From positions 23,116 through 87,115 of the forward strand of contig NZ_AUFE01000026.1 of NCBI RefSeq assembly GCF_000426345.1: a stretch of DNA of 64,000 bases, in the 5' to 3' direction. The DNA comes from Cupriavidus phytohabitans (GTDB taxonomy: Bacteria; Pseudomonadota; Gammaproteobacteria; Burkholderiales; Burkholderiaceae). Below are positions 8,084 to 16,347 of the stretch, in pieces. The translations under genes were made by a program, and so were the position numbers. A model generated the notes under the pieces. It was not told where the DNA came from. It did not search any database and worked only from the letters and a program-made list of their open reading frames with translations. The stretch's first letter is position 1. Every line of letters begins with the position of its first letter.

Positions 8084-8878
8084 ATGCTTGAACTCCAGGG
8101 AGCCATCTGGTTCCGCTCCGGCTCGCAGGACTGGGGCGGCAAGGACCGCATCGCGCTGCTCGCCGCCATCGGCGAGCACGGTTCGATCACCGCGGCCGCG
8201 CGCGCGGTCGGCATCAGCTACAAGGCAGCGTGGGACGCCATCGACCTGATGAACAACAGCGCCGGAGAAGCGCTGGTCGTGCGCGCCGCCGGCGGCAAGG
8301 GCGGCGGCGGCACGCGCCTGACGGCGCGCGGCGAGCAGCTGATCCGCACCTACCGCGCGCTGGAGGACGAGCACCGGCGCTTTGTCGCGCAGCTGTCGCA
8401 GCTGGGCGAGGGTGCTGCCGAAGATATCCACCTGATGAGGCGAATGATGATCAAGACCAGTGCGCGCAACAAGCTGTTCGGGCACGTCGCCAGTGTGCGC
8501 GGCGGCGCTGTCAACGACGAGGTGGCGCTGGCGCTGCCGGGCGGCCAGCAGATCGTGGCGACGATCACGCATGAAAGCGTCGAGACGCTGGGGCTGGCTG
8601 CGGGGGCGGAGGCATTCGCGCTGATCAAGGCATCGTCCGTGCTCGTGGGATTGCCCGATCCGGGCATGCGGCTGTCGGCACGCAACCAGTTGCCGGGCGT
8701 GGTTTCGCGGGTGTTGCCTGGGGCGGTCAATGCGGAGGTGGTGATCGAGCTGGATGGTGGCGGCACCATCGCAGCGATCGTCACCAATGGCAGTGTCGAG
8801 GCGCCGGGGCTTGCCGTGGGCGTGCCGGCAGTGGCGGTGTTCAAGGCGTCTAGTGTGATCCTGGGAGTGGTGGGATGA
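8084..8878 (+). CDS. modE: molybdate-responsive transcriptional regulator ModE
   Basis: 264 residues with the ModE architecture. The N-terminal winged helix (about 20-85; SITAAARAVGISYKAAWDAID is the recognition region) is followed by two TOBE/Mop molybdate-binding domains at about 122-187 and 194-260, each starting with SARN (SARNKLFG, SARNQLPG). With molybdate bound, ModE represses modABC. The start ATG at 8084 gives the correct N-terminus (MLELQGAIWF). A palindrome matching its expected operator lies upstream of modA at 11370-11393. The modCBA genes run convergently from the other side. Confidence 0.94.
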   Translation: MLELQGAIWFRSGSQDWGGKDRIALLAAIGEHGSITAAARAVGISYKAAWDAIDLMNNSAGEALVVRAAGGKGGGGTRLTARGEQLIRTYRALEDEHRRFVAQLSQLGEGAAEDIHLMRRMMIKTSARNKLFGHVASVRGGAVNDEVALALPGGQQIVATITHESVETLGLAAGAEAFALIKASSVLVGLPDPGMRLSARNQLPGVVSRVLPGAVNAEVVIELDGGGTIAAIVTNGSVEAPGLAVGVPAVAVFKASSVILGVVG

Positions 8879-8889
8879 GGCTGGCATAT

Positions 8890-8925
8890 GCAAGAGCGGC
8901 AAGAGCGGCAAGAGCGGCAAGAGCG
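8890..8925. repeat. 9-bp tandem repeat, four perfect copies
   Basis: GCAAGAGCG repeated four times just after the modE stop. It is short enough to arise by slippage; no function is evident. Confidence 0.9.
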
Positions 8926-8956
8926 TTGGAACTTGCCAATACCCCTGGCGATCGCT

Positions 8957-8982
8957 CCCCTCGCCCGCTAGCGGGCGAGGGG
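8957..8982. repeat. REP-like hairpin, copy 1
   Basis: Inverted repeat CCCCTCGCCCGC / GCGGGCGAGGGG with a TA centre, followed by a GGGGGAGAGGG tail. It lies between the convergent modE and modC genes and belongs to the dispersed CCCCTCTCCC-type family found again near 12.5, 20.9, 29.9, 30.0, 32.4 and 34.5 kb. Confidence 0.8.
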
Positions 8983-9056
8983 TGGGGGAGAGGGCCGGCG
9001 CGTCAACGAAGTACCGGCCCTCGCCTTAACCGCGCCTGCGTCGACCTGCCGCGCGC

Positions 9057-9779
9057 TCAGGCCACGCGCGCCGACACCGGCGCGTAGACCGGCGGATGGT
9101 GGCGGCCGGTGCCGCTGCCGAAGATGCGGCCTTCGCGGATCTCGAGCACGTGGTCGCCCAGTGCTTCGACGTCGGCGGGATCATGCGAGATCACCAGCAT
9201 CGGCACGTCCAGGCTCGCCTGCAGCGAGCGCAGCTCGGCGCGCATGCGCGAGCGCAGCGCGGGATCTAGCGCCGAGAACGGTTCGTCGAGCAGGACGATA
9301 TCCGGCTGCGCCACCAGCGCGCGCGCCAGCGCCACGCGCTGCTTCTGGCCGCCGGAAATCTCGGCCGGATAGTTGCCGACGATCTCGTCCAGCCCGAAGG
9401 CATCGATCCAGCGCCGGGCTTCCGGCGGGATCGCCCCGCGGCGCGGGTTGCGCCAGCCGCGCGCCAGCCCGAAGGCGACGTTCTGGCCCACGGTCAGGTG
9501 CGGGAACAGCGCGTATTCCTGGAACAGGTAAGCCACGCGGCGCTCCTGCGGGCGGACGTCGATGCCCGCGTCGCTGTCGAACAGCGTGCGCCCGTTCAGC
9601 TCGATGCGGCCGCTGTCGGGGGCGAGCAGCCCGGCGATGGCGCGCAGCGTCAGGCTCTTGCCGGCGCCGGACGGCCCGAACAGCGCGATGCGGCGGCTGT
9701 CGGAGTCGAAATCGATATCGAGCGCAAACTGCCGGTCGGCCGACACCATCTGCTTGCGGATGCTGACATGCATGCCCAT
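9057..9779 (-). CDS. modC: molybdate ABC transporter ATP-binding protein ModC, short form
   Basis: 240 residues. It has all ABC ATPase motifs: Walker A GPSGAGKS, Q-loop in YLFQEYALFPHLTVGQN, signature ISGGQKQRVALARAL, Walker B DIVLLDEPFSALD, and H-loop VISHDPAD. Typical ModC proteins are near 350 residues because of a C-terminal TOBE/Mop molybdate-binding domain; here the protein stops after the ATPase core. The start is taken as ATG 9779; a GTG at 9791 overlapping the modB stop (GTGA) is in frame and would suit coupled translation. It energises the ModAB importer in the inner membrane. Confidence 0.92.
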   Translation of the reverse strand: MGMHVSIRKQMVSADRQFALDIDFDSDSRRIALFGPSGAGKSLTLRAIAGLLAPDSGRIELNGRTLFDSDAGIDVRPQERRVAYLFQEYALFPHLTVGQNVAFGLARGWRNPRRGAIPPEARRWIDAFGLDEIVGNYPAEISGGQKQRVALARALVAQPDIVLLDEPFSALDPALRSRMRAELRSLQASLDVPMLVISHDPADVEALGDHVLEIREGRIFGSGTGRHHPPVYAPVSARVA

Positions 9780-9787
9780 GGCGTTGC

Positions 9788-10501
9788 TCACCGTACCGCA
9801 CGCGGGCGCAGGCGCCGGCGTTCGTAGAGTTCGGCGGGATTGCGCGCGGCGGCGGGCACCAGCCGCCCGGCGACCACCAGCAGCAGCACGCATGTGACCG
9901 AGGTCACCAGCACCAGCAGGTTGGCGGTGTTGTCGTCGCCGGCCTGCACGGCCTCGTAGATCGCCACCGACAGCGTCTGCGTGCGCCCCGGCAGGTTGCC
10001 GGCGACCATCAGCGTGGCGCCGAACTCGCCCAGCGCCCGCGCGAAGGCCAGCAGCACGCCGGCGATGATGCCGCGCGCGGCCAGCGGCAGGGTCACGCGG
10101 AAAAAGATGCCGGATTCGGAGACGCCCAGCACGCGCGCGGCGTTTTCCAGCTGGTGGTCGACGCCCTCGAACGCCGCGCGCGCGGACTTGAGCACCAGCG
10201 GGAAGGCCACGATGGTCGAGGCCAGCACCGCGCCCTGCCAGGTAAAGACCAGCTCGATGCCGAGGCTGGACAGCCACTCGCCAAACACGCCACGCCGGCC
10301 CACCAGCACCAGCAGGTAGTAGCCGAGCACGGTCGGCGGCAGCACCAGCGGCAGCGTCAGCACCGCGTCGACCACGTCGCGCAGCGGCGAGCGCCAGCGC
10401 GCCAGCGCCCACGCCGCGCCGACGCCGAGCACGGCGTTCAGCGCGGTGGCCCAGCCCGCGACCTTCAGCGACAACAGCAGCGGGACCCAGATGGCATCCA
10501 T
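9788..10501 (-). CDS. modB: molybdate ABC transporter permease ModB
   Basis: 237 residues with five to six membrane helices and the ABC permease EAA loop (ENAARVLGVSESGIFFRVTLPLAARGI). The sequence ARALGEFGATLMVAGNLPGRTQT is characteristic of ModB, which forms the inner-membrane channel for molybdate. The gene follows modA by 13 bases and its stop overlaps the possible GTG start of modC. Confidence 0.95.
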   Translation of the reverse strand: MDAIWVPLLLSLKVAGWATALNAVLGVGAAWALARWRSPLRDVVDAVLTLPLVLPPTVLGYYLLVLVGRRGVFGEWLSSLGIELVFTWQGAVLASTIVAFPLVLKSARAAFEGVDHQLENAARVLGVSESGIFFRVTLPLAARGIIAGVLLAFARALGEFGATLMVAGNLPGRTQTLSVAIYEAVQAGDDNTANLLVLVTSVTCVLLLVVAGRLVPAAARNPAELYERRRLRPRAVR

Positions 10502-10514
10502 GGCGTGGTGGAAA

Positions 10515-11312
10515 TCAGGGCTTCAGGAAGCCGTAGCGCGACAGGATCGCCTGGCCCTCCGGCGACGCCACGAAGTCGACGAACTGCGCGGCTTCCTTCT
10601 GCTGGCGGGTCTGGCTGGTGATGGCGATCGGGTAGGTCACCGGGGTGCGGCTAGGCACGCGCACGGCCACCTTGACCTTGTCCGGCATCACCGTGGCGTC
10701 GGTGGTGAAGACGAAGCCGGCCTCGACCTCGCCGCGCGCCACGTAGTCCAGGCTCTGGCGCACGTTCTGTGCCGGCACGCCCTTGGCGGCGACCGCGTCC
10801 CACAGCCCGGCGGCTTCCAGCGCGCCGCGGGTGTAGCGGCCGACCGGCACCGAGGCCGGGTTGCCATAGGCGATGCGCTTCACTTCCGGGCGGGTCAGGG
10901 CCTGCAGCGAGCCGATTTTCAGCTTGCTGTCCGACGGCACGATCAGCACCACCTCATTGGCGGCGAAGTCGCGGCGCGAGGCGGACGCGACCACCTTTTC
11001 GGCCTCGGCCTTGTTCATCGCCTCCTGGTCGGCCGAGGCGAACACGTCGGCCGGCGCGCCCTTGACGATCTGCTGCATCAGCACGTCGGACGCGCCGAAG
11101 TTCAGCACCACCTTGGTCCCGGGATGGGCGCGCTCGTACGACTTGGCCAGCGACTTGAAGGCGTTGGTCAGGCTGGCGGCGGCGGAGACCACCAGGTCGG
11201 CGCCGAAGGCCGGCCCAGCGGGCAGGGCCAGCGCCAGGGCGGTCAGCATGGCACCGGTGGCGCCGGCAAGAACGGAGCGGCGCCCGGTGCGGGCGGAGCG
11301 GAACGCGGACAT
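10515..11312 (-). CDS. modA: molybdate ABC transporter substrate-binding protein ModA
   Basis: 265 residues. A signal peptide with a twin-arginine-like start (RTGRRSVLAGATGAML) ends near AFGADL, and the mature protein opens with LVVSAAASLTNAFKSLA, the classical ModA oxyanion-binding start. NFGASDVLMQQIVKGAPADVFASAD, GRYTRGALE and the AGFVFTTDA segment are conserved. It is the periplasmic molybdate/tungstate-binding component. ATG 11312 is chosen because it directly starts the signal peptide. Expression is probably repressed by ModE via the palindrome 58 bases upstream. Confidence 0.95.
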   Translation of the reverse strand: MSAFRSARTGRRSVLAGATGAMLTALALALPAGPAFGADLVVSAAASLTNAFKSLAKSYERAHPGTKVVLNFGASDVLMQQIVKGAPADVFASADQEAMNKAEAEKVVASASRRDFAANEVVLIVPSDSKLKIGSLQALTRPEVKRIAYGNPASVPVGRYTRGALEAAGLWDAVAAKGVPAQNVRQSLDYVARGEVEAGFVFTTDATVMPDKVKVAVRVPSRTPVTYPIAITSQTRQQKEAAQFVDFVASPEGQAILSRYGFLKP

Positions 11313-11369
11313 GGGAATCCTAAGCGAAGCGGCCAGGAAAGCTGGTGCTGGAATGGGTGGACTGTCAGG

Positions 11370-11393
11370 CGCAATATACGTCCGTATATAGCG
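11370..11393. promoter_or_regulatory. ModE-type operator upstream of modA
   Basis: A 24-bp near-palindrome with half-sites CGCAATATACG and CGTATATAGCG; ten of the twelve base pairs are symmetric. It resembles the TATATA-rich inverted ModE box and lies 58 bp before the modA start. An adjacent modE gene makes this assignment likely. Confidence 0.75.
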
Positions 11394-11540
11394 GTGCGTC
11401 AATGATGCGCCGTGCCCGATGCCATGGGTATTCGGGCGCGAATAAGTGCTGTATCAGGGGCTGCGTATGTTTCCCGGGGCCGGAGGAGGTTCGGGCGAGG
11501 GTAGGGGGCTGGCGCCATTGCAGCGCCAGCTTTTCCGGCT

Positions 11541-11735
11541 TCAGGCCGGTGGCGTGCCTTCCTTGAACAACGACTTCAGCTGGGTGCGCAGCTCAGGGGT
11601 GTCCTGGTGCTGGTGCACCGCGACCGCGTGCTGGACCGCGGCTTCGAGCAGTTCGTCTTCACTGTCGGCGCTCAGCGCAACCGTGCAGCCGATGTCGCTC
11701 GGGAACTCGCGGCAATCGATAAACTTGCGTCCCAT
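11541..11735 (-). CDS. small DUF1059-like protein
   Basis: 64 residues. The sequence (GRKFIDCREFPSDIGCTVAL, then a DSEDELLEAAVQHAVAVHQH segment) follows the DUF1059 pattern of a short beta-hairpin, an acidic stretch and a helix ending in a His-containing turn. The function of the family is unknown. A perfect AGGAGG lies seven bases before the ATG at 11735, which overrides an upstream ATG at 11750. It is transcribed toward modA. Confidence 0.8.
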   Translation of the reverse strand: MGRKFIDCREFPSDIGCTVALSADSEDELLEAAVQHAVAVHQHQDTPELRTQLKSLFKEGTPPA

Positions 11736-11955
11736 GGTGCCTCCTGTCACCGGCCGCGCGGCCGGTGTATCCAGTATAGGCAGGGGGGCCGGCTACTACA
11801 GCACCGGCGTCAGCACGTTGCCATCGGCCAGGAGCGCATCGAGATTCTGCCGGGTCAGCGCGGTCATCGCGGCGCGGGTTTCGTGCATGCCGCTGATGTT
11901 CGTGCGGCGGCGGGTTATGCTGCGGCTTCCCATTTCTTCCGTGACGAACATCGCC

Positions 11956-12507
11956 ATGAAAACCATCTACCTGGCCGGCTTCGACGTCTTCCGCAAGGAT
12001 GCCATCGCCTGGGGCGAGCAACTCAAGTCGCTGTGCGCGGCGCATGGCTTCACCGGGCTGTATCCGCTCGACAAGGCGGCGCCGGCAGGCCTGTCGGCGC
12101 GGGACACGGCGCGCTGGATCTATGACGCCAATATCGCGCTGCTGCGCCGTGCCGACATGGTGATGGCCAACCTCGACGATTTCCGCGGGCCGGGAGAGCC
12201 AGACTCGGGCACGGCCTTCGAAGTGGGGTTTGCGGTGGCGCTGCAGAAGCCGGTATGGGGCTACAGCGCGGATCCGGGAACGGTGCGCGACCGCGCCACG
12301 GTGGTGACCGATGGGGACGGCCGGCCGCTGGATGCGCGCGGGTTTGTGGTGGAGGATTTCGGCTTGCCCGTGAACCTGATGCTGGCGTGCCCGGTGAAGC
12401 TGGTGCGGGGCGGCGGAATGCCTGGCGGCGATGGCCGAGGCCATCCACCGGCGTGCGGCCGAAGCGGCGGCAAGGCGCGAGCGCGATGCGGCGGTGTGGG
12501 GGGATGA
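11956..12507 (+). pseudogene. nucleoside 2-deoxyribosyltransferase family protein, frameshifted at the C-terminus
   Basis: The first about 150 codons encode a nucleoside 2-deoxyribosyltransferase-like domain: KTIYLAGFDVFRKDA, the D-x-x-x-A segment IYDANIALLRRADMVMANLDDFRGPGEPDSGTAFEVGFAVAL (catalytic-type Glu in TAFEVG), and the VEDFGLPVNLML end. Such enzymes exchange or cleave bases from deoxyribonucleosides in purine/pyrimidine salvage. After LVRGG (about base 12412) the frame turns into Gly/Arg-rich filler. The frame reached by skipping one base gives a sensible helical tail (CLAAMAEAIHRRAAEAAARR, ending WGDD) with a stop at 12509-12511. A single inserted G near 12416 explains this. The catalytic core is intact, so partial function is possible. 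Confidence 0.75.
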
Positions 12508-12529
12508 CTGAGAGCGTCCCTCTACCGCC

Positions 12530-12600
12530 GGTTTGCTCCCCGCTCCCGCTGAGGCGAGAGGGAGAACACACCTTGCTTAGGCCAGATCGGGCGGCTCAGG
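12530..12600. repeat. REP-like repeat, copy 2, with ACCTTGCTTAGG tail
   Basis: Imperfect hairpin GCTCCCGCT / GGCGAGAGGGAG between convergent genes. It is followed by ACACCTTGCTTAGGCCAG and TCGGGCGGCTCAGGCGCG, the same tail unit that is repeated three times at 30034-30134. Confidence 0.7.
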
Positions 12601-12636
12601 CGCGCCTTCCTTCCGGCAAGCTCCGTCGCGTTCGGT

Positions 12637-13275
12637 CTATCGGCGAAGTGCCTCCACTCCCGCGGCAATGTCCTTCGCCGTGCTTGCCACGATCTCGCGG
12701 TAAGCCGCCACCACGCCATCGACCTCGCCGGGCGCGGACAACTCCGCCTGCGTGCGGCCGCTGACCACCTTGCCGTCCGGGAGTCGCCGCACCGTCCAGT
12801 TGATCGTGGCGCCCGCGCGCTGCCCGACATCCGCGTCGAGCCGCAGCACTTCCGTCGTGATCCGGTACAGCGGCTGCACGTCCGACAACCCCTGCTGGTA
12901 GGTGTCGACGGCGCCCAGAGTCGCCTGCAGGCGCTGCGACAACGCGTCGCGCAGTTCATCCGGCAGCGGCGACGACCAGCGCGCCAGGTCGAGCAGGCGC
13001 AGGCTGGCGTCATTGCCGCCGTCGCGCACCACCAGCTGCGGCCGGTTAAGCCGCTCCGGCACGCGCACCGGCGCGACTTCCAGCCACAGCGTGTTGGTCG
13101 ACGCCGCCGGTGTCGGCGCCGGCAGCGTGGCGACATCCGCAGGCCCCTGGGCCAGCGTGTAATAGCGCGGTTCCGGCGAGGCACAACCGGCGAGCACGGT
13201 GGCGCCGATTGCGCTGGCAATGGCGCGGCGTGCCAGCACGGAGGCAAGTGCGGAGTTTTGGGGATGGCGCTTCAT
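12637..13275 (-). CDS. pqiC: ABC-type transport auxiliary lipoprotein PqiC
   Basis: 212 residues. The N-terminus carries a lipoprotein signal with lipobox VLAG-C (Cys near residue 31), then SPEPRYYTL, the start of the ABC-type transport auxiliary (formerly DUF330) domain. VEVAP-like VRVPERLNRPQLVVR and the TLGAVDTYQQG region follow. PqiC is an outer-membrane lipoprotein that works with the PqiA/PqiB trans-envelope lipid-transport system. Its ATG overlaps the last base of pqiB, so the two are coupled. Confidence 0.9.
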   Translation of the reverse strand: MKRHPQNSALASVLARRAIASAIGATVLAGCASPEPRYYTLAQGPADVATLPAPTPAASTNTLWLEVAPVRVPERLNRPQLVVRDGGNDASLRLLDLARWSSPLPDELRDALSQRLQATLGAVDTYQQGLSDVQPLYRITTEVLRLDADVGQRAGATINWTVRRLPDGKVVSGRTQAELSAPGEVDGVVAAYREIVASTAKDIAAGVEALRR

Positions 13276-14915
13276 CAGTCTTTCTCCGGCTTGCCGCGCA
13301 GCAGCGCTTCGGGATGGCGTTCGAGGTAGTCGGTCAGCGTGCGCAACGACGTGGCGGTGCGCGTCAGTTCCTGCAGCATGCGGCGCGTGTCCTGCTGCAG
13401 CGGCGCATCCGACGCCAGCGTGCCGTTGGCCGCAGTCAGCGTCTTGCGCGCGTCCTGCAGCGCCGCCAGCACCTGCGGCGCGACGTCGCCGTTGAGCTGC
13501 TGCACCAGCTGGTCGGCCGTGTCGAGCGTCTTGTTCAGGCTCGCCACGGTGGTACGCAGGTCCTGGCCGATCTGGTCGAACGGGATCTTGTCGATGCGGT
13601 TGACGATATCGCCGACCTGCGCCTGCAACTGGTCGAAGGTGCCCGGCGTGGTGGCGAACTCGGGGATCGGCGCATCCAGGTCGACCTTGGCGGGCGGCGC
13701 CTTCGGGAAGAAGTCGAGCGCCACGTACAGCTGGCCGGTAAGCAGGTTGCCGGTGCGCAGCTGCGCGCGCATGCCGCGCTTGAGCAGGCCCTCGATGATC
13801 TGACGGGCGCGCGCGCGGTCTTCCACGTCGCGTTCGCGGAAGCCCATGCGCGACGGGTACAGCTCGACCACCACCGGCATGCGGAAAGCCTTCTTGTCGC
13901 GCTGGTATTCGATGCCGATCGAGCGCACCTGCCCGACGATCACGCCGCGGAAGTCCACCGGCGCGCCCGGCGACAGGCCGCGCACCGACTGGTCGAAGTT
14001 GAGCACGGCCAGCGTCGGCGCCAGTTCCTCGGGCTCCTTCATGGCGTCGGACTGGTCGGCGGCCAGCAGGAATTGCGTGTTTTCCGCGGCGGCGTCGGTG
14101 GCGGTGGTGCGGTCCGGCGCCTGGAACGCAACGCCGCCCAGCAGCACCGTCACCAGCGATTGCGTCGACAGCTTGAGCCCGCCGGCATCGAGCTTGAGGT
14201 CGACGCCGCTGGCATGCCAGAAGCGCGTGTCGGCGGTGACCAGCTTGTCATAGGGCTTGTTGACGAACACGCGCAGCGTGATGTCGCGCCCGTTGGGCTC
14301 CAGCTGGTAGGCTACCACCTGGCCCACCTGCACGCGCCGGTAGTAGACCGGCGAACCGATGTCGAGAGAGCCCAGCTCCGACGCGCGCAGCACGAACTGC
14401 TTGCCGGATGCGTCGGTGGTCACCACCGGCGGCACTTCCAGGCCCTTGAATTCGCGCGTGGTCTCGCCGGACTTGCCGGCATCGACGCCGATATAGGCGC
14501 CCGACAGCAGCGTCTCCAGCCCCGACACGCCGCTGGCGGCGAAACGCGGGCGCACCACCCAGAAGCGCGTGTCGGCCACGGCGAAGTTCTCGGCGTCCTT
14601 GGTCAGGTCGATCGAGGCGATCACGTGCGAACGGTCGCGCGCGAGCCGCACCGACTTGACCAGGCCGATATCGACGTCCTTGTAGCGCACCGCGGTCTTG
14701 CCCGGCGTCAGGCCCTCGGCGGTGCGGAAGCTGACGGTGATCTCCGGCCCGCGCGAGGCCAGCGTGTGCACCAGCAGCGACACGCCGACGACCGCCGCGA
14801 CGATCGGGATCAGCCACACCAGCGATGGCAGCCAGCGCGCGCGGCGCCGGCGCTCGGGCCGCGGCAGGCCGGGTGCGCCAGCGGGATTGGGCGGATGTTG
14901 TTCAGTGTCGGGCAT
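13275..14915 (-). CDS. pqiB: MCE/MlaD-domain intermembrane transport protein PqiB
   Basis: 546 residues: one N-terminal membrane helix (about 29-50), three MCE domains in tandem (about 55-145, 170-230 and 295-400; GLTPGKTAVRYKDVDIG, LDIGSPVYYRRVQVG and LSPGAPVDFRGVIVG mark each), then a long helical region to the C-terminus. In the family the MCE domains stack into hexameric rings and the helices form a needle that crosses the periplasm for lipid transport. It overlaps pqiA2 by 14 bp at its start. Confidence 0.94.
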   Translation of the reverse strand: MPDTEQHPPNPAGAPGLPRPERRRRARWLPSLVWLIPIVAAVVGVSLLVHTLASRGPEITVSFRTAEGLTPGKTAVRYKDVDIGLVKSVRLARDRSHVIASIDLTKDAENFAVADTRFWVVRPRFAASGVSGLETLLSGAYIGVDAGKSGETTREFKGLEVPPVVTTDASGKQFVLRASELGSLDIGSPVYYRRVQVGQVVAYQLEPNGRDITLRVFVNKPYDKLVTADTRFWHASGVDLKLDAGGLKLSTQSLVTVLLGGVAFQAPDRTTATDAAAENTQFLLAADQSDAMKEPEELAPTLAVLNFDQSVRGLSPGAPVDFRGVIVGQVRSIGIEYQRDKKAFRMPVVVELYPSRMGFRERDVEDRARARQIIEGLLKRGMRAQLRTGNLLTGQLYVALDFFPKAPPAKVDLDAPIPEFATTPGTFDQLQAQVGDIVNRIDKIPFDQIGQDLRTTVASLNKTLDTADQLVQQLNGDVAPQVLAALQDARKTLTAANGTLASDAPLQQDTRRMLQELTRTATSLRTLTDYLERHPEALLRGKPEKD

Positions 14916-15651
14916 TGTCGTCTTCCAGCGAATCCCACAGCAGGCGCGGATCGAAGCTGAGCGAGGCCAGCATGGTCAGCACCACGACCGCGCCGAAGGC
15001 CAGCGCGCCGCCGCCTGGGATGATGGTGGCCAGCGCCCCGGCCCGCACCAGCGAGGCCAGCAGCGCCACCACGAAAATATCGAGCATCGACCAGCGGCCG
15101 ATCACCTCCACCAGCCCGTACAGACGGGTCTGCTGCCGGATGCGCCAGGTCGCGCGGAAATGCACCGACAGCAGCAGGAAGGTGAGGATCACCATCTTCA
15201 GGAGCGGCACGATGATGCTTGCGATCAGCACCAGCACGGCCAGCATGCGCGAGCCGGATAGCCACAGGTAGATCACGCCGGACAGGATGGTGTCGCGCTG
15301 GGTGCCGAGGATCGATTGCGTGACCATCACCGGCAGCATGTTGGCCGGGATGTAGAGGATAAAGGCCGCCAGCAGGAACGCCCAGGTGCGCGCCAGGCTG
15401 TCCGGCTTGCGGTGGTGCAGGGTGGCGCCGCAGCGCGGGCAGGGCTCGCCTTCCAGCGTGCGCGGGCTGACCAGGTCGCAGGCGTGGCAGGAGAGCAGGC
15501 CCAGGCGGCTGGCGGTTGGCACCTGCGGCAGCGGCTTGCGTTCGTCGTCGTCGGTCAGTCCGGCCACCACCTCGCGCGCGAGACGGCGCGGGTGCGCCAG
15601 GCGGTCGGGGCGCGGCGGCCGTTGAGGTTGCCGCGGGGTCGCGTCCGTCAT
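14902..15651 (-). CDS. PqiA family membrane protein, second half
   Basis: 249 residues with a cytoplasmic zinc-ribbon-like segment CHACDLV...CPRCG near residues 55-75 and four membrane helices (ILYIPANMLPVM is the family motif). In Escherichia coli PqiA is one protein with two such units; here the units are separate genes, this one corresponding to the C-terminal unit. It is the inner-membrane partner of PqiB. The start overlaps the stop of the upstream half by four bases. Confidence 0.9.
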   Translation of the reverse strand: MTDATPRQPQRPPRPDRLAHPRRLAREVVAGLTDDDERKPLPQVPTASRLGLLSCHACDLVSPRTLEGEPCPRCGATLHHRKPDSLARTWAFLLAAFILYIPANMLPVMVTQSILGTQRDTILSGVIYLWLSGSRMLAVLVLIASIIVPLLKMVILTFLLLSVHFRATWRIRQQTRLYGLVEVIGRWSMLDIFVVALLASLVRAGALATIIPGGGALAFGAVVVLTMLASLSFDPRLLWDSLEDDNARH

Positions 15652-16340
15652 TGTCCTTTCCCGCTTGTGCCGCCTGCCGCGTCCGCCTCATCGTCCGGCG
15701 TTTCCAGGTAGCGCCACAGGTCGCGCGGGTCGAACGAGAGCATCGCCGCCAGCACGATCACCAGCGCGGCGAACGACCACAGCGCAATGCCAGGCAGCAC
15801 GCGCGCCATCGTGGACAGCTTCACCAGCGTAACCAGCACGCCGATCATGAAGACCTCGATCATGCCCCACGGCCGCGTCTGGCGGATGCCGCGCACGATG
15901 CGGTCGAAGCCCATGGGCATGCGGTGCCGCGCCATCGGCACCAGCAGGTAAGCCATCATCAGCAGCTCGGACAGCGGGAACAATATGGTGGTGGCGAACA
16001 CCAGCACCGCCACCAGTGCCATGCGGTCCTCATACAGGGCCTGCACCGCGCCCAGCAGCGTGGTTTGCGTGCGCACGCCCTTGAGGTCCATCTCGACGAT
16101 GGGGTAGGCGTTGGATACCAGGAACAGGATCAGCGCGGTGATTACCAGCGGCAGCAGGCGCCGGTAATGGCGCCGGCTCTCGCGGTACAGCTCGCCGCCG
16201 CAGCGCAGGCACAAAGCGCGCTCGCCGGGCGAGATCGGGGTGCGCTCGTAGACCGCATCGCAGTATTCGCACGCCACCAGCCGGTGCAGCGCGGCGGGGG
16301 AGGTATCGGGCAATGCGGGGGCGTTGTCGGGACCTGCCAT
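15648..16340 (-). CDS. PqiA family membrane protein, first half
   Basis: 230 residues. Two CxxC pairs near the N-terminus (CEYC at about 25 and CLRC at about 45) precede four membrane helices, with LVSNAYPIVEMDLKG matching the PqiA motif. It corresponds to the N-terminal unit of PqiA. It follows the AI-2E-type gene by seven bases, so the operon is probably AI-2E, pqiA1, pqiA2, pqiB, pqiC. Confidence 0.9.
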   Translation of the reverse strand: MAGPDNAPALPDTSPAALHRLVACEYCDAVYERTPISPGERALCLRCGGELYRESRRHYRRLLPLVITALILFLVSNAYPIVEMDLKGVRTQTTLLGAVQALYEDRMALVAVLVFATTILFPLSELLMMAYLLVPMARHRMPMGFDRIVRGIRQTRPWGMIEVFMIGVLVTLVKLSTMARVLPGIALWSFAALVIVLAAMLSFDPRDLWRYLETPDDEADAAGGTSGKGQ

Positions 16341-16347
16341 CAGCCGT

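Noticed and set aside
11748..11767. Palindrome CACCGGCCGCGCGGCCGGTG
   Set aside because: It consists almost only of G and C and such runs are expected by chance in this genome; position alone gives no support.
11796..11888. A 30-codon minus-strand frame
   Set aside because: No ribosome binding site or recognisable family; too short to support.
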